The notes under the pieces: model-generated
Seen by the model: the letters and a program-made list of their open reading frames with translations, nothing else
Database searches by the model: none
What the model was told of the DNA's origin: nothing
Position numbers and translations under genes: made by a program
Shown: one piece after another, positions 23,099-34,500 of the stretch
How the letters are laid out: the number at the start of each line of letters is the position of its first letter
Position numbering within the stretch: the first letter of the stretch is position 1
Assembly (NCBI GenBank): GCA_015680685.1
Contig: MNCI01008099.1
Span: 525,544 to 589,543, forward strand
DNA length: 64,000 nt
DNA from: Gnetum montanum
Lineage: Eukaryota > Streptophyta > Gnetopsida > Gnetales > Gnetaceae
Direction of reading: 5' to 3'

Positions 23099-23930
23099 AA
23101 GTCTTCAATAAAATTCTAGTTGTTTTACATTTTTCATCAAACCATTATTGATTATTTGTATTTTGATCTTTGAAAATATTTAGAGTAATTGTAATTAGTA
23201 TTTTCTAAACTTGGGTTCGAAATCTTTTGAATTTTATTTTAAAATCCCTTATTTTTATAGTTATTTTCTAGTGCTTTTGCTTCTGAGACTATCTAATATT
23301 TTAGGTAATATAAAGTATAAAAGGTGATGGTAGGACTCAATCATTTCTTTATCTACTTTAAAACATATGATGTTGTCAATATTGTTTGGGTTAAAACGCA
23401 AAAAATCAATCCTAGAGATGCATTGTGGTCCTACAAAAGTAAAGACACATAATTCTAGATATATATTGATATCATTTAGAACCAATAGATTTAGTCCTTG
23501 CCCTAATCTAAAAATATTTTTCCTTATGATTAAATTGTTTAATTTTAAAGCATTAATTCCATTTTGCACTTTCTTGATATTTTAAAAAACCTTAAGGATT
23601 CTAGTGACTAATAGAAATTTGATCAAACGAATGCTAACATTAAAGTCACCACATATGTAAATTTTTCATCTTTCATCAAAGCTAGAAATATCCATGCCAA
23701 TGGATTGAAAGGAAAAATCTCATGATAAACCTTCTCAGTCATAAAGAGTATCTTTTGTAGGTGCAAAGTAGCAAAAAGCTTTTTTAAAAAATATATATAT
23801 TTTTGTTAAAATATTTTTAGCCAAACATACTCACTATATTCATCTACCTTTTCTATTTGGACTTGCTTATGAAGAGAATTTTGAATCAAAATAAGAAAAC
23901 CTCTAAAAAATCTTCCACCATCTACATTTC
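23099..23930. other. Unrecognised DNA between elements V and II
   Basis: AT-rich. A minus-strand frame of 102 codons (23569-23261) is open but matches no family that I know. No repeat, RNA gene or motif was recognised. It is the sequence into which element II inserted: it ends with the TTTGG copy at 23931-23935. Confidence 0.4.
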
Positions 23931-23935
23931 TTTGG

Positions 23936-24765
23936 TGATGAGTCGTCATTTGGGCGTACGCAATATCATGGCCACGATATCGTAGTCCAACCGCGATATC
24001 GCATACGCGATATCATAGCCTGTCCCCTCATCTATAAATAAGAGGATTCAGTTAGGAGCTTGAAGCAAGTAGAAAGTAAGTCAGTTTTAGTTTAAGTGTT
24101 TTAATTTCTTTCTCTCAACCCTTTTCCTCCCAGTTTATTCCCGTAGTGTGGTGATTGTAATTGTACGACATCCTTTATTTGAGTGTGATGTACTTGGACA
24201 TGCACATGACTGGAAATAAAGATCAAGATTACTTCATCATTGTAGCATTTACTTAGTTTAATTATTTATTTAATTGTTATTTACTACTTCCCTAGATAAT
24301 CTCTTCTTACCCTTAAACTCCTGTTAAACACGGAATGAGTACAACTTGATTACAAGCACTTAAGTGTGACTACTTGGTAACCCAGTAGTGTACCTAGGAT
24401 CTACGCTTGGTAATCCCAGTGGTAGTCATGCATGAAGTCCAAGGTGTGTATGGATAATTGAGGAATGGGTGCTCATCGCACTTAGGCTAGCTAGATTCCT
24501 TCTCACCCTTTCTCCCTTAGCTTAGTTAATACTATCTTCCATTGCCTTCAGGAGTAGCATTAGATTAGAAACACATCATACACCTCACTCTAAACTAAAC
24601 CATACGTGACAAAGCTAATATTAGTCCAAGTGGGAAGATAGTGAACTGCGACCTAAGAATAACTGTCTAGATACCACAACTAGTCCGTCTGCGGAGTTCG
24701 ACTAGATCGTGCATGAAACACTCATATTCGTATGGTTGAGTGTAGGGGTACCTCGTCACTCATCA
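23936..24765 (+). repeat. 5' LTR of element II
   Basis: 830 bases, TGATGAGTCGTC...CACTCATCA, directly followed by the primer site. It matches 31992-32788 nearly throughout. The main difference is about 33 extra bases here in the palindrome cluster (around 23955-23990). Confidence 0.95.
23955..24040 (+). promoter_or_regulatory. Palindrome cluster and TATA box of element II 5' LTR
   Basis: GATATCGCATACGCGATATC at 23995-24014 is a 20-base palindrome with one mismatch. To its left, CGTACGCAATATCATGGCCACGATATCG-type DNA (23955-23983) is a decayed second copy. The TATA box CTATAAATA is at 24032-24040. The internal copy at 28521-28540 differs from the first palindrome by one base. Confidence 0.8.
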
Positions 24766-24766
24766 T

Positions 24767-24784
24767 TGGCATCGTTGCCGAGGA
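24767..24784 (+). other. tRNA-Asp-type primer-binding site of element II
   Basis: TGGCATCGTTGCCGAGGA, one base after the LTR. It matches the complement of the 3' end of plant tRNA-Asp (TGGCGCCGTTGCCGGGGA) at 15 of 18 positions; the three differences are transitions. Confidence 0.8.
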
Positions 24785-24909
24785 CAGTGCTAGTTATCTA
24801 GATTAGTTATATCATACAAGGTTGCTGTATAGGACTTAATAATATATCTCTTAGGAAGAAGAAATCATTATAAAAGGCCACATATAAATTCACACATAAT
24901 TTCACAACC

Positions 24910-25919
24910 ATGCCTCTCCTACAAGACTACAATAATGCCATACCTAGTGAGGAAGTTCATTGGAGAACCAATGAATAATATGATAATGAATATTGGAGTA
25001 CACAACCTGAAGTGGGGGTTTCTTATAAACATGAATGAAGGCAACATCGTCCCAACACACAAAAGCATAACCTACCTAATGATGATGAACCCCTATTGGC
25101 CACTACAAGCCTAACGCAAATACAAGAGGCTATTTGAATCTCACGTAGGCATTGTAAAGAGAGCCATCTACCCAGGCTTGATCTAAACAACTTTCCTAAT
25201 TTTTTAGGAGGCTATTACTTAGATCCGCAACAACATTTACAAGCCTTCTATGATGCCTGTACATGGAACAACATTGATAATGGATGGCAAAAAATCAAGC
25301 CCTTTCCTATGACACTCGTTGGCCAAGCAAAAGTATGGTATAGATCGTTAAAAAAAATTCAATACGAAGTTGGCCAACAATGGTAGAACTCTTTAAGGAA
25401 AGATATCAAACCTACACAAGAGTGTCAGCCTTGAGGAAACAAATCCAAGAGTGGAAACAAGTAAAACATGAACCCTTGGACATGGCCTTAGAAAGATATT
25501 ATGCACTATTAAACAACTATCTAGGCCATGAGTTCTCCAAGGAAAGGCTAATGTACCATATCATTGATGGGCTTCGTGATGCAACAAGAGAAATCCTAGG
25601 GATGTATGCCCAAGTTCAACTATACAAACTACGAACCCATCAAGTCCAAGAGTTTATTAAGCGGGTAGCAAAAGAAGAAGGAAAAATGGCTATATGGGAG
25701 AGTGTTGAAAAACATCAACGGGACCAAAATCTCAACTTAACAAAGGTCCATAATCATAAAAAGGAGAAATCAACCTATAACAAGGAGAAAGAACCATCTT
25801 TGCCGGTACAACAACCATTAGAAGAAGTCCAGGTAAAAATCAATAAGATGTTGGAATGGACGCATAAAAAGTGTGCAGAATTTATCAACATCATTGGAGA
25901 TAGATTTTTGACAACCTAA
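24910..25919 (+). pseudogene. gag of element II
   Basis: The frame starts at ATG 24910 (MPLLQDYNN), 126 bases after the primer site, and runs to the TAA at 25917-25919. The first third contains several TAA, TAG or TGA stops. From 25380 the frame is open for 179 codons. Gag core motifs are KVWYRSLKK (25330), then ELFKERYQTY, HEPLDMALERYYALL and HIIDGLRDATREILGMYAQ. A Lys/Glu-rich tail follows. The order and motifs match gag of elements III and V. The product is predicted to form the particle; this copy has lost the N-terminal frame. Confidence 0.8.
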
Positions 25920-26570
25920 GAAGCAGGACAAAGTATCAATATATAATCGGAAAGAAGAGATAAGGAAAATAAGGGCTCAACTGCCAATCATATGTATGAA
26001 AGCAACATCTGCCTGTACAATCATCCCAAGGGTTAATGCCCAATCCTGTTACATCTATATGAGCATTGGGGAAACATGTTACACCTAGAGTTTGTATAGA
26101 GATACTGTGTTCAATCACAACGGCAACAATCCTAGTTGTGGGGGAAGCCACCCCTAAACTAGAGACACCCTTTGTACCAACCGAACCCAAATGCTTATCT
26201 AGTCCAATACCATGTTTCTCCAGCTAGGTCAACATACTCTATCTGACCGCATTACCACTCTCCTCAATACTATCAACCCATGTCCTCAACACAACCACCA
26301 CCTTGTGCACCTTACACTTCTCCTAATTTTCAACATTCTCATCCTTTCCCTCCTTCTACATCACCACCAACTGTTCCTAGGGTGTCTGCACCATAGCAAC
26401 AATCCACGAATGCTACTTGTGCTACTATTGCCAACAGCAATGAAAGGCCTCCTCAACATCAAAAGCATCCCTTCTTTAAACATGACCGTAGGAAGGGACA
26501 ACACAATTCCAAGGCCACTGCATCCTCCAACTCAACACAAGTCCAACACTATGGTGCACCCTTATCTTTG
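25920..26570 (+). pseudogene. C-terminal Pro/Gln-rich gag tail of element II
   Basis: In the frame NPNAYLVQYHVSPA (26185 onward) the sequence encodes a Pro, Gln, Tyr and His-rich tail like that of elements V and III (PNPYGYYVQQPVSP in III). It runs into the assembly gap. The apparent 411-codon frame across this region depends on unknown bases and is not counted as a gene. Confidence 0.5.
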
Positions 26571-27417
26571 NNNNNNNNNNNNNNNNNNNNNNNNNNNNNN
26601 NNNNNNNNNNNNNNNNNNNNNNNNNNNNNNNNNNNNNNNNNNNNNNNNNNNNNNNNNNNNNNNNNNNNNNNNNNNNNNNNNNNNNNNNNNNNNNNNNNNN
26701 NNNNNNNNNNNNNNNNNNNNNNNNNNNNNNNNNNNNNNNNNNNNNNNNNNNNNNNNNNNNNNNNNNNNNNNNNNNNNNNNNNNNNNNNNNNNNNNNNNNN
26801 NNNNNNNNNNNNNNNNNNNNNNNNNNNNNNNNNNNNNNNNNNNNNNNNNNNNNNNNNNNNNNNNNNNNNNNNNNNNNNNNNNNNNNNNNNNNNNNNNNNN
26901 NNNNNNNNNNNNNNNNNNNNNNNNNNNNNNNNNNNNNNNNNNNNNNNNNNNNNNNNNNNNNNNNNNNNNNNNNNNNNNNNNNNNNNNNNNNNNNNNNNNN
27001 NNNNNNNNNNNNNNNNNNNNNNNNNNNNNNNNNNNNNNNNNNNNNNNNNNNNNNNNNNNNNNNNNNNNNNNNNNNNNNNNNNNNNNNNNNNNNNNNNNNN
27101 NNNNNNNNNNNNNNNNNNNNNNNNNNNNNNNNNNNNNNNNNNNNNNNNNNNNNNNNNNNNNNNNNNNNNNNNNNNNNNNNNNNNNNNNNNNNNNNNNNNN
27201 NNNNNNNNNNNNNNNNNNNNNNNNNNNNNNNNNNNNNNNNNNNNNNNNNNNNNNNNNNNNNNNNNNNNNNNNNNNNNNNNNNNNNNNNNNNNNNNNNNNN
27301 NNNNNNNNNNNNNNNNNNNNNNNNNNNNNNNNNNNNNNNNNNNNNNNNNNNNNNNNNNNNNNNNNNNNNNNNNNNNNNNNNNNNNNNNNNNNNNNNNNNN
27401 NNNNNNNNNNNNNNNNN
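26571..27417. other. Assembly gap (847 N)
   Basis: Unknown bases inside element II, between gag and the spacer. They could hold part of a protease but not a whole pol. Confidence 0.99.
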
Positions 27418-28500
27418 AGTGATATTCTTGACTTTCTTAAAACTTAAAATTAGTTTTGTGTGTATTGTACCCAGAATGAAGAAGGATGGATCAAGAGGTA
27501 ATGATTAGGGTGTGACATCAAGAGGACTTGAGGATTCTCTTTGGTGATGTCTGTGGAAGTTATCATGCAACATGGTTGTACTAAGATCCTTGTAGATCTA
27601 ACGAAAAATGGAAGTAAGAGTAATCAAAAGGGCACTTAAAAATCCAATGTTGTTCTAGGGTGTCCCACTGGAAATACATGCACCCATTCCTGAAGGTTGG
27701 TAATTTCTCTAGATTCAGTAGTCAAAAAAAAAAAACAAAGGAAGTGCCACAAAACAAAAATTACTCCTCCCTTGAACAAAACGCCAAGTGACCGTATGCC
27801 TTGTTGTTATGGTACTCTCATAGTTGCTCATCATGGGATGAAACAATGCGATGTCACTAATTAGAGGAATGGACTTGGTCCTGATCTTGGAACGATGGGT
27901 TAATGACACCTTAATCATGCTTTACACACAGGATTCATTGTGCCCTGGGTCAGTTACCTCATGTTCCAATCTCTATAATCCCTTTCTATAGTTCATCTCA
28001 TCTCACTGTTCATGTAATTGTAGCTTATGTCGTGTGTAACGTAGAATTCTTATCTCATTTCGATGATATTTACATGTGTGTGTTTTTTGGAATCAGTGTG
28101 GATTACATTTAACCCTTCTAGTGCCCACGGACACTTTAAGTGTGGTTACACAAGGGCATTATAGGTTGGAACCTACTTTGGGGAGGACCCACTTGTGTAA
28201 TCTTTTTTAATTCTCACTTATGACATAGCTCACCCACACCATTTCTTACCCTCAGAATAATTTTCAAATGATTTTCTTTCCCTACTACTATCCCTTTGAA
28301 TAATGACATTCCTGTGTACCATTACATGACCTTTTTCTCTCACTCACCACCCAATGTCCTCATTGATAAAACCCACAAATCATTATTCGTGCCTTCAAAA
28401 CCATCTAATTACCTTAGAACCCCTTCATAATAGCCCAATGTCCTAAGTTACATCATTGATTTCAAGAAAATCTTCAAAAATTTGGTATTTTATTGTTGTG
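27418..28500 (+). other. Spacer of element II upstream of internal promoter
   Basis: No gene is recognised. It matches element V 18540-19250 in reverse complement and loosely element III 51800-53460, so it is a shared piece of this family lying between the gag/pol part and ORF2. An A-run at 27723-27735 is the only simple repeat. Confidence 0.6.
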
Positions 28501-28520
28501 CCCAATGTCACTAGGGCCGT

Positions 28521-28563
28521 GATATCGCGTACGCGATATCGCGTCCCATAAACCTATAAATAG
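28521..28563 (+). promoter_or_regulatory. Internal palindrome and TATA box of element II
   Basis: GATATCGCGTACGCGATATC (28521-28540) is a perfect 20-base palindrome. CTATAAATAG (28554-28563) follows at 13 bases, the LTR spacing. Together they look like a second promoter for ORF2, whose ATG is at 29042. A TTGGTGCTCCG phrase at 28680 and a possible small intron (GGTAAGTAG near 28975 to GTGATTGCAG just before the ATG) lie between. Confidence 0.7.
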
Positions 28564-29041
28564 GCAACCCCCCACAACACTTAGCATCATTTTTCACAAT
28601 TCAAGTGGGGGAGTTTTTCAAATTTTTCTCTACGACTTACAAGTTTGACACCCTTGCTTTTCTACCTATATCTCACTTGTTGGTGCTCCGATTTTAATTT
28701 CTTCTGAACTTGATTGAACCCGGAGTGTTTAGCTTAGTCATGGGGAAGGGACACCTACCGAATAACGCTTAAATTTTTTAAAATTTATCATCACCCAAAG
28801 GACATTATCAAGGGTAATTAGCTATAACATTTAGAATAATTGTGCCAAGAAAATCATTCAATCCCTTTAGGTACACCAGGAAATTAAAATTGGAAACCAC
28901 CTAAGTAAAATGGACTCATTATTATAATCTTTCGGGCAATATCACACAGAGATAAAAAAAATTAATTAATAAGGGTAAGTAGTAAGGTATAACTTAACTT
29001 CAAAAACAACCTTACTAATGCTTGACCCTGTGTGATTGCAG

Positions 29042-31833
29042 ATGGCCCTGAAATGTGGACAAAAGGAAGGTCCTACTCAAGGTGGAAGCAAATGACCTAG
29101 GAGAGGTGGAAGACAAGATCCTACCAGAAAACATGTAGAACAGGAGGAAAAATCATTTAGTATTCATCAAGAGGACCCTCCTACCATATAGTCTAGGCAA
29201 GTAGAAGGAGGAGCTGCTACAACACCTGAACAGGGACAACATCTCACGTTGCCCCAAGATTATGTTCAGGCCATCCACAAAAAATCCACATTCACTATGG
29301 TGATTGTGGAATTAAACTTTGAATATTTTGCAAAGTTCACTCCTGAGGTTGTTAGAGATCACCTCAAAGGGTCTCCCTTATGGCCTACCCTCTCTAAAAG
29401 TAGTGCCTAGTACCTAGGGGAGACGTACCAATTTTGGCACAATAGAGAGCAAGGCACCACCATCAATATTTGTGGTGTGTCAGTTGATTTCTCCATGTAG
29501 GCCATTTCAGAAGTATTAAAGCTTCCAAATTCAGGGCCCAAGGTTGCTCAGTTATCCACCCATTCAGACCCCACTGTGTGATGGGATTGGTTGGAAAGGG
29601 CGTATGGCAAAGATAAGACATTTGGTGAGTTGATGACGGAAGAGAAGATCTACTTCAAAATTGGAACTTATCACCTCTTCCCCATGAAGGGCTTAAAAAG
29701 AATATCAACATATGTGGCAAGAGGATGTGCAATGCTGATGGGGAAGGTTAATGCTAAGCTACCCCATCTATACTTAACAAAGATCTTGAGGTGGTTCGAG
29801 GAATAGAAGACAGGGAAGATGGCGTTGCCCTTCCCTTGTCTTATCAGAAAGCTTTGCAGACATGCTAGTATCAGGGGGTACACTAATGATGTCCTCCGAA
29901 AAGCCAAAAATGCTTCATATGTAGAACTATTAAAGCCACCAACTGCAAGGAAAATCACTAGTGAAATGCTGGGGCCAAAAGAAGAAGAAGAAGAACAGAT
30001 GGCTAGACCAACTACAACTCAACTTGCAAGACCCAGCCAACCTCTAAGTACAGGACCCAGCCAACAATAGGAAGCATGACCTAGCACAGGCTAGGATCAA
30101 CCACCGATGCTGCAGGACTACAGACCGTCAATGAGCCATCTTAGGGCCATCGCTGAGGCAATTAGTTGGGGAAGTCATGATGACACAAATCTCTTCTGCG
30201 TCATTGATGATGCCATACAGCCCACATTTTCCTTGGATCATACAAGGGGAAAAGTGTCTATTCATACAAAAGGAGGGGAGAGTACTTGGTCATAATAGAT
30301 TTCAGGAAACGTGACATCTTTCCAAGTGCAATTAGAAACTAGTGAAGGGGCCATTGTGGTGGTCATGCAACACTAGGATGCCGCGGGATCTACAGAAGTG
30401 GTCGCAGACCACATCAGGAAATCATTCAACGTATTTGTTGTGCCATCGGCAGATCTCACAGGAGCACTGGATGCTCAAACTTTGGCCAGAACCTCAATGA
30501 CTCCTGTGGAACATGAGGATGCGCTTGATCGATTGCTACAAATAGGACAAGTAATGACGTCCCTATTTGACATCCCCCAGGATGTTATGACAATTCAGTC
30601 AGACCTCATTTCCACGAAGGGGAAGATGGTTTTAACAAAAGTGAGGGTCAAGCATGCTAAAGTAGAGGTGCAAAAATTACAAGAGCAGCTCGTGGCCCTA
30701 CAAGCAGCACAACAGGATCCTTTGCAATTTATTCCCGCAGACCAGCTGGATAACTTTAGAACTGAGCAACTAACCAAGCTATTAATGGAGAATAAAAAGG
30801 TGGTTGAAGAAAAAGGGAAGGCTATTTGAGATGCCTTTGCAGCACAGGCATAAACTCATGCACATCTCAAAGCGCTCAACGCCTTACAAGAAGAAAATAA
30901 GTAGCTTGTTGCTAACAACCTTGGGTTGACCACTGTGGAGAAGCAAAAGAATGTTCTCAAGGAACACTTCCATCAATTGTGAAAATAATTCATCTAGGTC
31001 AACCAAACATGAGTCGTTTATCCAGAGAGAATCGAACCCTCTCAATGAAGGAGGTACGCACTATTTGCCAAAAGATAGCTATCGAAATCAACATGTGGCA
31101 AAATGAGGCTAAACGGCATGAAAATCTAAAGGAGCACTTCCAAGACCAGGTGGGTATGTACAAATAGATCCTTGAGAAGGAGATCCATATGGCCAAGGCC
31201 CACATCAATGCTATCAGTGCGCAACACACTGACTGGCGGACCATATTGGACACATATGCCTTTTCCCACCAAGCAGAAGTTAAGAGCCGAGACCTACAGA
31301 TTCATGATCTAACAGAATACATGGAGTTGGAAAACCTATGGTATGTCAACCTTGCCATGTTAATAGCAAGGCGTCCGAGAACAAAGCTCAAGCAACAGGT
31401 AGCTACCACCTATGTCAAATACGAAGCAAAATTTGCAAAACGCAAGAAGTTATTGGAAAAATTAGAGATAGAAAATTCTGAACTTAAGGTGGTAAAAGCA
31501 AGCTACTAAGGACAAAAAGGTGCCGCAACAGATCTGGCTTGATGGATTGTAGATTTCCAAGAATACAAAGATAAAGCCAAAGCCTACGAAGAGGAACGTC
31601 AGGTGTTTGCAGCTTGGTATGTAAAGGCTAATCAAATGTTTCCACAACTACCCTACCCATGGGAGGTGCTGACTCCATCAAACATCGGAACATTAGCATG
31701 GATAGCATAGGACCCCTAGACCAAAGAGGAGAAGCTCCAGGCCATACTCCAACACCATCAAGTCTCAAAACCTAGAGCACAAGACAAGGGAAAAGCACCA
31801 ATGGAGGAGCCACCACCACCAAGAACTACATGA
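29042..31833 (+). pseudogene. ORF2 of element II: plant-transposon-domain and coiled-coil protein
   Basis: One frame of about 930 codons from ATG 29042, directly after a splice-acceptor-like GTGATTGCAG, to about 31833. It carries scattered stops; those I read in the first third are TAG or TGA where Gln or Arg/Trp would fit, in CAG or CGA context. N-terminal part (29300-29890): FEYFAKFTPEVVRDHLKG, SVDFS, ISEVLKLPNSGP, WLERAY, KGLKRISTYVARGCAMLMGK, LPFPCLIRKLCRHA. This is the pattern of the putative plant transposon protein domain found in Athila-type elements. The middle (30560-31500) is Lys/Glu/Gln-rich with heptad character. The C-terminus FPQLPYPWEVLTPSNIG..AW...DP.TKEEK (31640-31740) is conserved in element III. 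Function is unknown; known candidates are an env-like or regulatory product. Confidence 0.72.
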
Positions 31834-31980
31834 GTTCCACAAATTTTGTAGTTGTAGAACATTCTTTGTGTTGTGTCTTTGTTTTTTCTTCATTCCACAC
31901 TGCAGCATAACCCCATTTTCACCATCCAATAATCCCATACCTATCCACTTTGTAATCACTGTAACTCAGTTTTCATTCAG

Positions 31981-31991
31981 TCGTGGGGGTA
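31981..31991 (+). other. Polypurine tract of element II
   Basis: TCGTGGGGGTA stands directly before the 3' LTR. The preceding CAGTCGT is also present before the 3' LTR of element III (CAGTCGTGCAGGTA). Confidence 0.7.
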
Positions 31992-32788
31992 TGATGAGTC
32001 GTAATTTGGGTGACCGCGATATTGCATATGTGATATCATAGTTTGTCTCCTCATCTATAAATAATAGGAGTCAGTTAGGAGCTTGAAGCAAGTAGGAAGT
32101 AAGTCAGTTTTAGTTTAAGTGTTTTAGTTTCTTTCTCTCAACCCTTTTCCTCCTAGTTTATGCCCACAGTGTGGTGATTGTAATTGTATGGCATTCTTTA
32201 TTCGAGTGTGACGTACTTGGACATGCACATGACTGGAAATAAAGATAGAGATTACTTCATCATTGCAGCATTCACTTAGTTTAATTATTTATTTAATTGT
32301 TATTTATTGCTTTCCTAGTTAATCTCTTCTTACCCTTAAACTCTTGTTAAACATGGAATGAGTACGACTTGATTACGAGCACTTAAGTGTGACTACTTGG
32401 TAACCTAGTAGCGTACCTAGGATCTGCGCTTGGTAATCCCAGTGGTAGTCATGCACGAAGTCCAAGGTGTGTATGGATAATCGAGGAACGGATGCTCATC
32501 GCACTTAGGCTAGCTAGATTCCTTCTCACCCTTTCTCCCTTAGCTTAGTTAATACTATCTTCCATTGCCTTCAGGAGTAGCATTAGATTAGAAACACATC
32601 ATACACCTCACTCTGACCTAAACCATATGTGACAAAGCGAATACTAGTCCAGGTGGGAAGATAGCGAACTACGACCTAAGAATAACCGTCTAGATACCAC
32701 AACTAGTTCGTCTGCGGAGTTTGATCGGATTGTGCATGAAATGCTCGTATTCATATGGTTGAGTGTAGGGGTACCTCGCCACTCATCA
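31992..32788 (+). repeat. 3' LTR of element II
   Basis: 797 bases, TGATGAGTCGTAATT...CACTCATCA, followed by the TTTGG target duplication. It has one decayed palindrome (GCGATATTGCATATGTGATATC, in part) and TATA CTATAAATA at 32055-32063. It lacks the roughly 33 bases of palindrome cluster present in the 5' copy. Confidence 0.95.
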
Positions 32789-32802
32789 TTTGGTAAGGAA
32801 AA

Positions 32803-33373
32803 TATAACATCTTGTTCCCAGATGTCATGGCAAATGTCAAATGTATATTATATTAGACATTAGGGGTAAGAAGATAATGTACCAAACATCAAATATGTGT
32901 AACGTTCAACATTATGCGTAAAGAAAATAATAAGAAAAATGCGAAAGGAAAAAAGAAATGAATGCTTTATTGATATGGAATAGTATATCTAGGTTATGCT
33001 TTGAGTGTTTCTTAGGGTTTTCTTCCTTTAGCATCTATCCCTTAGAGGCAATATACACTGCCACCACAGTTAGGCCTACAAGTGGCTAAAAGGGATGGCC
33101 AGTCCTCTTCCTATCCCACTGTACTTGGCTGCTATTACTTACCTTTACTGACTCCACAACTCCCTACTAATACAACCTCTAATGCCTAGGTACAAATAAC
33201 TGAGGTCAAATCCCCAAAAGTTAACTCAAGAGACATCTGTTACTACAACATGTCCTTTTGGGTCTTAATTACAACTATCCTTTTTAGGTCTTGTTACAAT
33301 AATCATAATACTTGTTATGAGGAGACATTATCTTCATTATGCAGCAACATCATTTAGGAATGGGGACATTGCA
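32803..33373 (-). repeat. 3' LTR of an element-IV relative
   Basis: Matches the reverse complement of the element IV LTR (43558-44162) along its length: for example TATTGATATGGAATAG, TTTTCTTCCTTT, ACAACATGTCCTTTTG and CATCATTTAGGAATGGGGA. On the minus strand it is preceded by GAGGTAGAT, matching the polypurine end of element IV (GGGGGGTAGAT), so it is a 3' LTR. Confidence 0.8.
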
Positions 33374-34312
33374 ATCTACCTCAGTTTTTGTTCATCCTTG
33401 AATGAGTCCATGTTCACTATCTTTTTCTAGCTTTAATGCTCCTTTTATGTTCCTATGCTCCAATAATTTGATTTCTTCTTTGGGCTTAAAGTTGTATATC
33501 TTAATGTTCTCTTACTTATCCTACAAACAAAATATACGTGAGAAGAGTATATGGAAATTTAAATATTATTTTTTTAATACTCACCTCATTTTCTAAGATA
33601 ATGATAATAGGTGACTTAAATATCTATCAACCACCAATCACCAATCCTAACCAAGATCACACAAAGTGCACCTCGTATCGGGTTATCCAAGTGAAGATAA
33701 AAAATCCTTATTTTCAACTTGCATTACCATAGATATTTTACTTTTAAAATTAAAGTATAAATTATTTAATAAAGAAAATAATAAGATTATAAAATAAAAT
33801 TAAGGTTAAGATACTCCTTAATCTTAATCAACCTTGGGGATTAATGGTAGTAGTTGTAATTTTGCCATAAGTAGTATATGATTGGGTGGTCTTATTTGGG
33901 ATGGAAGGGTTGGATCATGCTTCTTCTCAACTTCTTCTTTCGAAATTAACTCTGGTAACTTGGTAACTTGAAAGAATCGAACATCATACCAAATATAATC
34001 TAGAGTCTCAATGAAAAATGATGTTAACCCATCTTTATTAATCATGGCACAATAATTGCTAAATTGTGCTTCTTGATAAGTACCATCCATCAACATCATC
34101 TTTTCTTGAATTCTGGGATTTGATTTATCTATTGAAGTTTTGAAGTAAGTAGAGTATGCACTGGCCAATGAAATTATATGTTGAATTAATGGGAACATCT
34201 TCAAATCAGGTTTGTCTTCCAAGGATTCTTTTACACATTCATATTTTAAGAAATTATGAGACAAAATGCTTGTGAGAACTTGGGAGGAGAACCCTATGAA
34301 AGTGGGATTCAC
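33374..34312 (-). pseudogene. 3' internal part of an element-IV relative, with an open 162-codon frame
   Basis: The frame 34312-33824 is open for 162 codons and ends about 450 bases before the LTR. Its second half (FIETLDYIWYD, FFQVTKLPELISKEEVEKK, LQLLPLIPKVD) is also present, broken, in element IV at 46670-46900, so it belongs to the element family. I do not recognise the protein. The DNA after it (33820-33374) matches 46900-47263 plus 60586-60653 of element IV in reverse complement and is uninterrupted here. It therefore shows the site of element III without its insertion. Confidence 0.6.
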
Positions 34313-34317
34313 TCCTC

Positions 34318-34500
34318 AAATTGAAAGAATCATGCTATAAAAATGCACAAAATAAAAAGAAGGAAAGCTAGGAAAGCTCCCCCAAACACACAAAGCTTGC
34401 ACAAGAACACTTAAAATTGAAGGAAAGAAGAGCTTCTATTCACTCAACTCAACAATGAAAGGCAAGTTACAATAGGAGAGGTTCACCCTTATTTATACTT
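34318..34500 (-). repeat. Possible LTR fragment with TATA box
   Basis: On the minus strand, TATAAATA (34490-34497) is followed by a leader-like sequence with TGTGTGTTTGGGGGAGCTTTCC. This resembles the R-U5 part of an LTR, but no partner copy is in the window. Confidence 0.3.

Larger units (their letters stand above)
23931..32793 (+). mobile_element. Element II: gag plus ORF2 LTR retrotransposon without visible pol
   Basis: Bounded by a 5-bp target duplication TTTGG at 23931-23935 and 32789-32793. Order: 5' LTR, primer site, gag, Pro/Gln-rich tail, N gap, spacer, internal palindrome and TATA, ORF2, polypurine tract, 3' LTR. No RT, RNase H or integrase is seen, and the 847-base gap is too small for a full pol, so the element is probably non-autonomous. 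The LTRs are closely similar by eye, so it is younger than element I. It belongs with elements III, V and VI by LTR ends, palindrome arrays and ORF2. Confidence 0.88.

Noticed and set aside
23261-23569. 102-codon minus-strand frame as a gene
   Set aside because: AT-rich, no family pattern, no partner exons or promoter seen; kept only as unassigned DNA.
26212-27447. Apparent 411-codon and 284-codon open frames
   Set aside because: Most codons are unknown bases of the assembly gap; only the 5' gag tail is real sequence, and it reads better in another frame.
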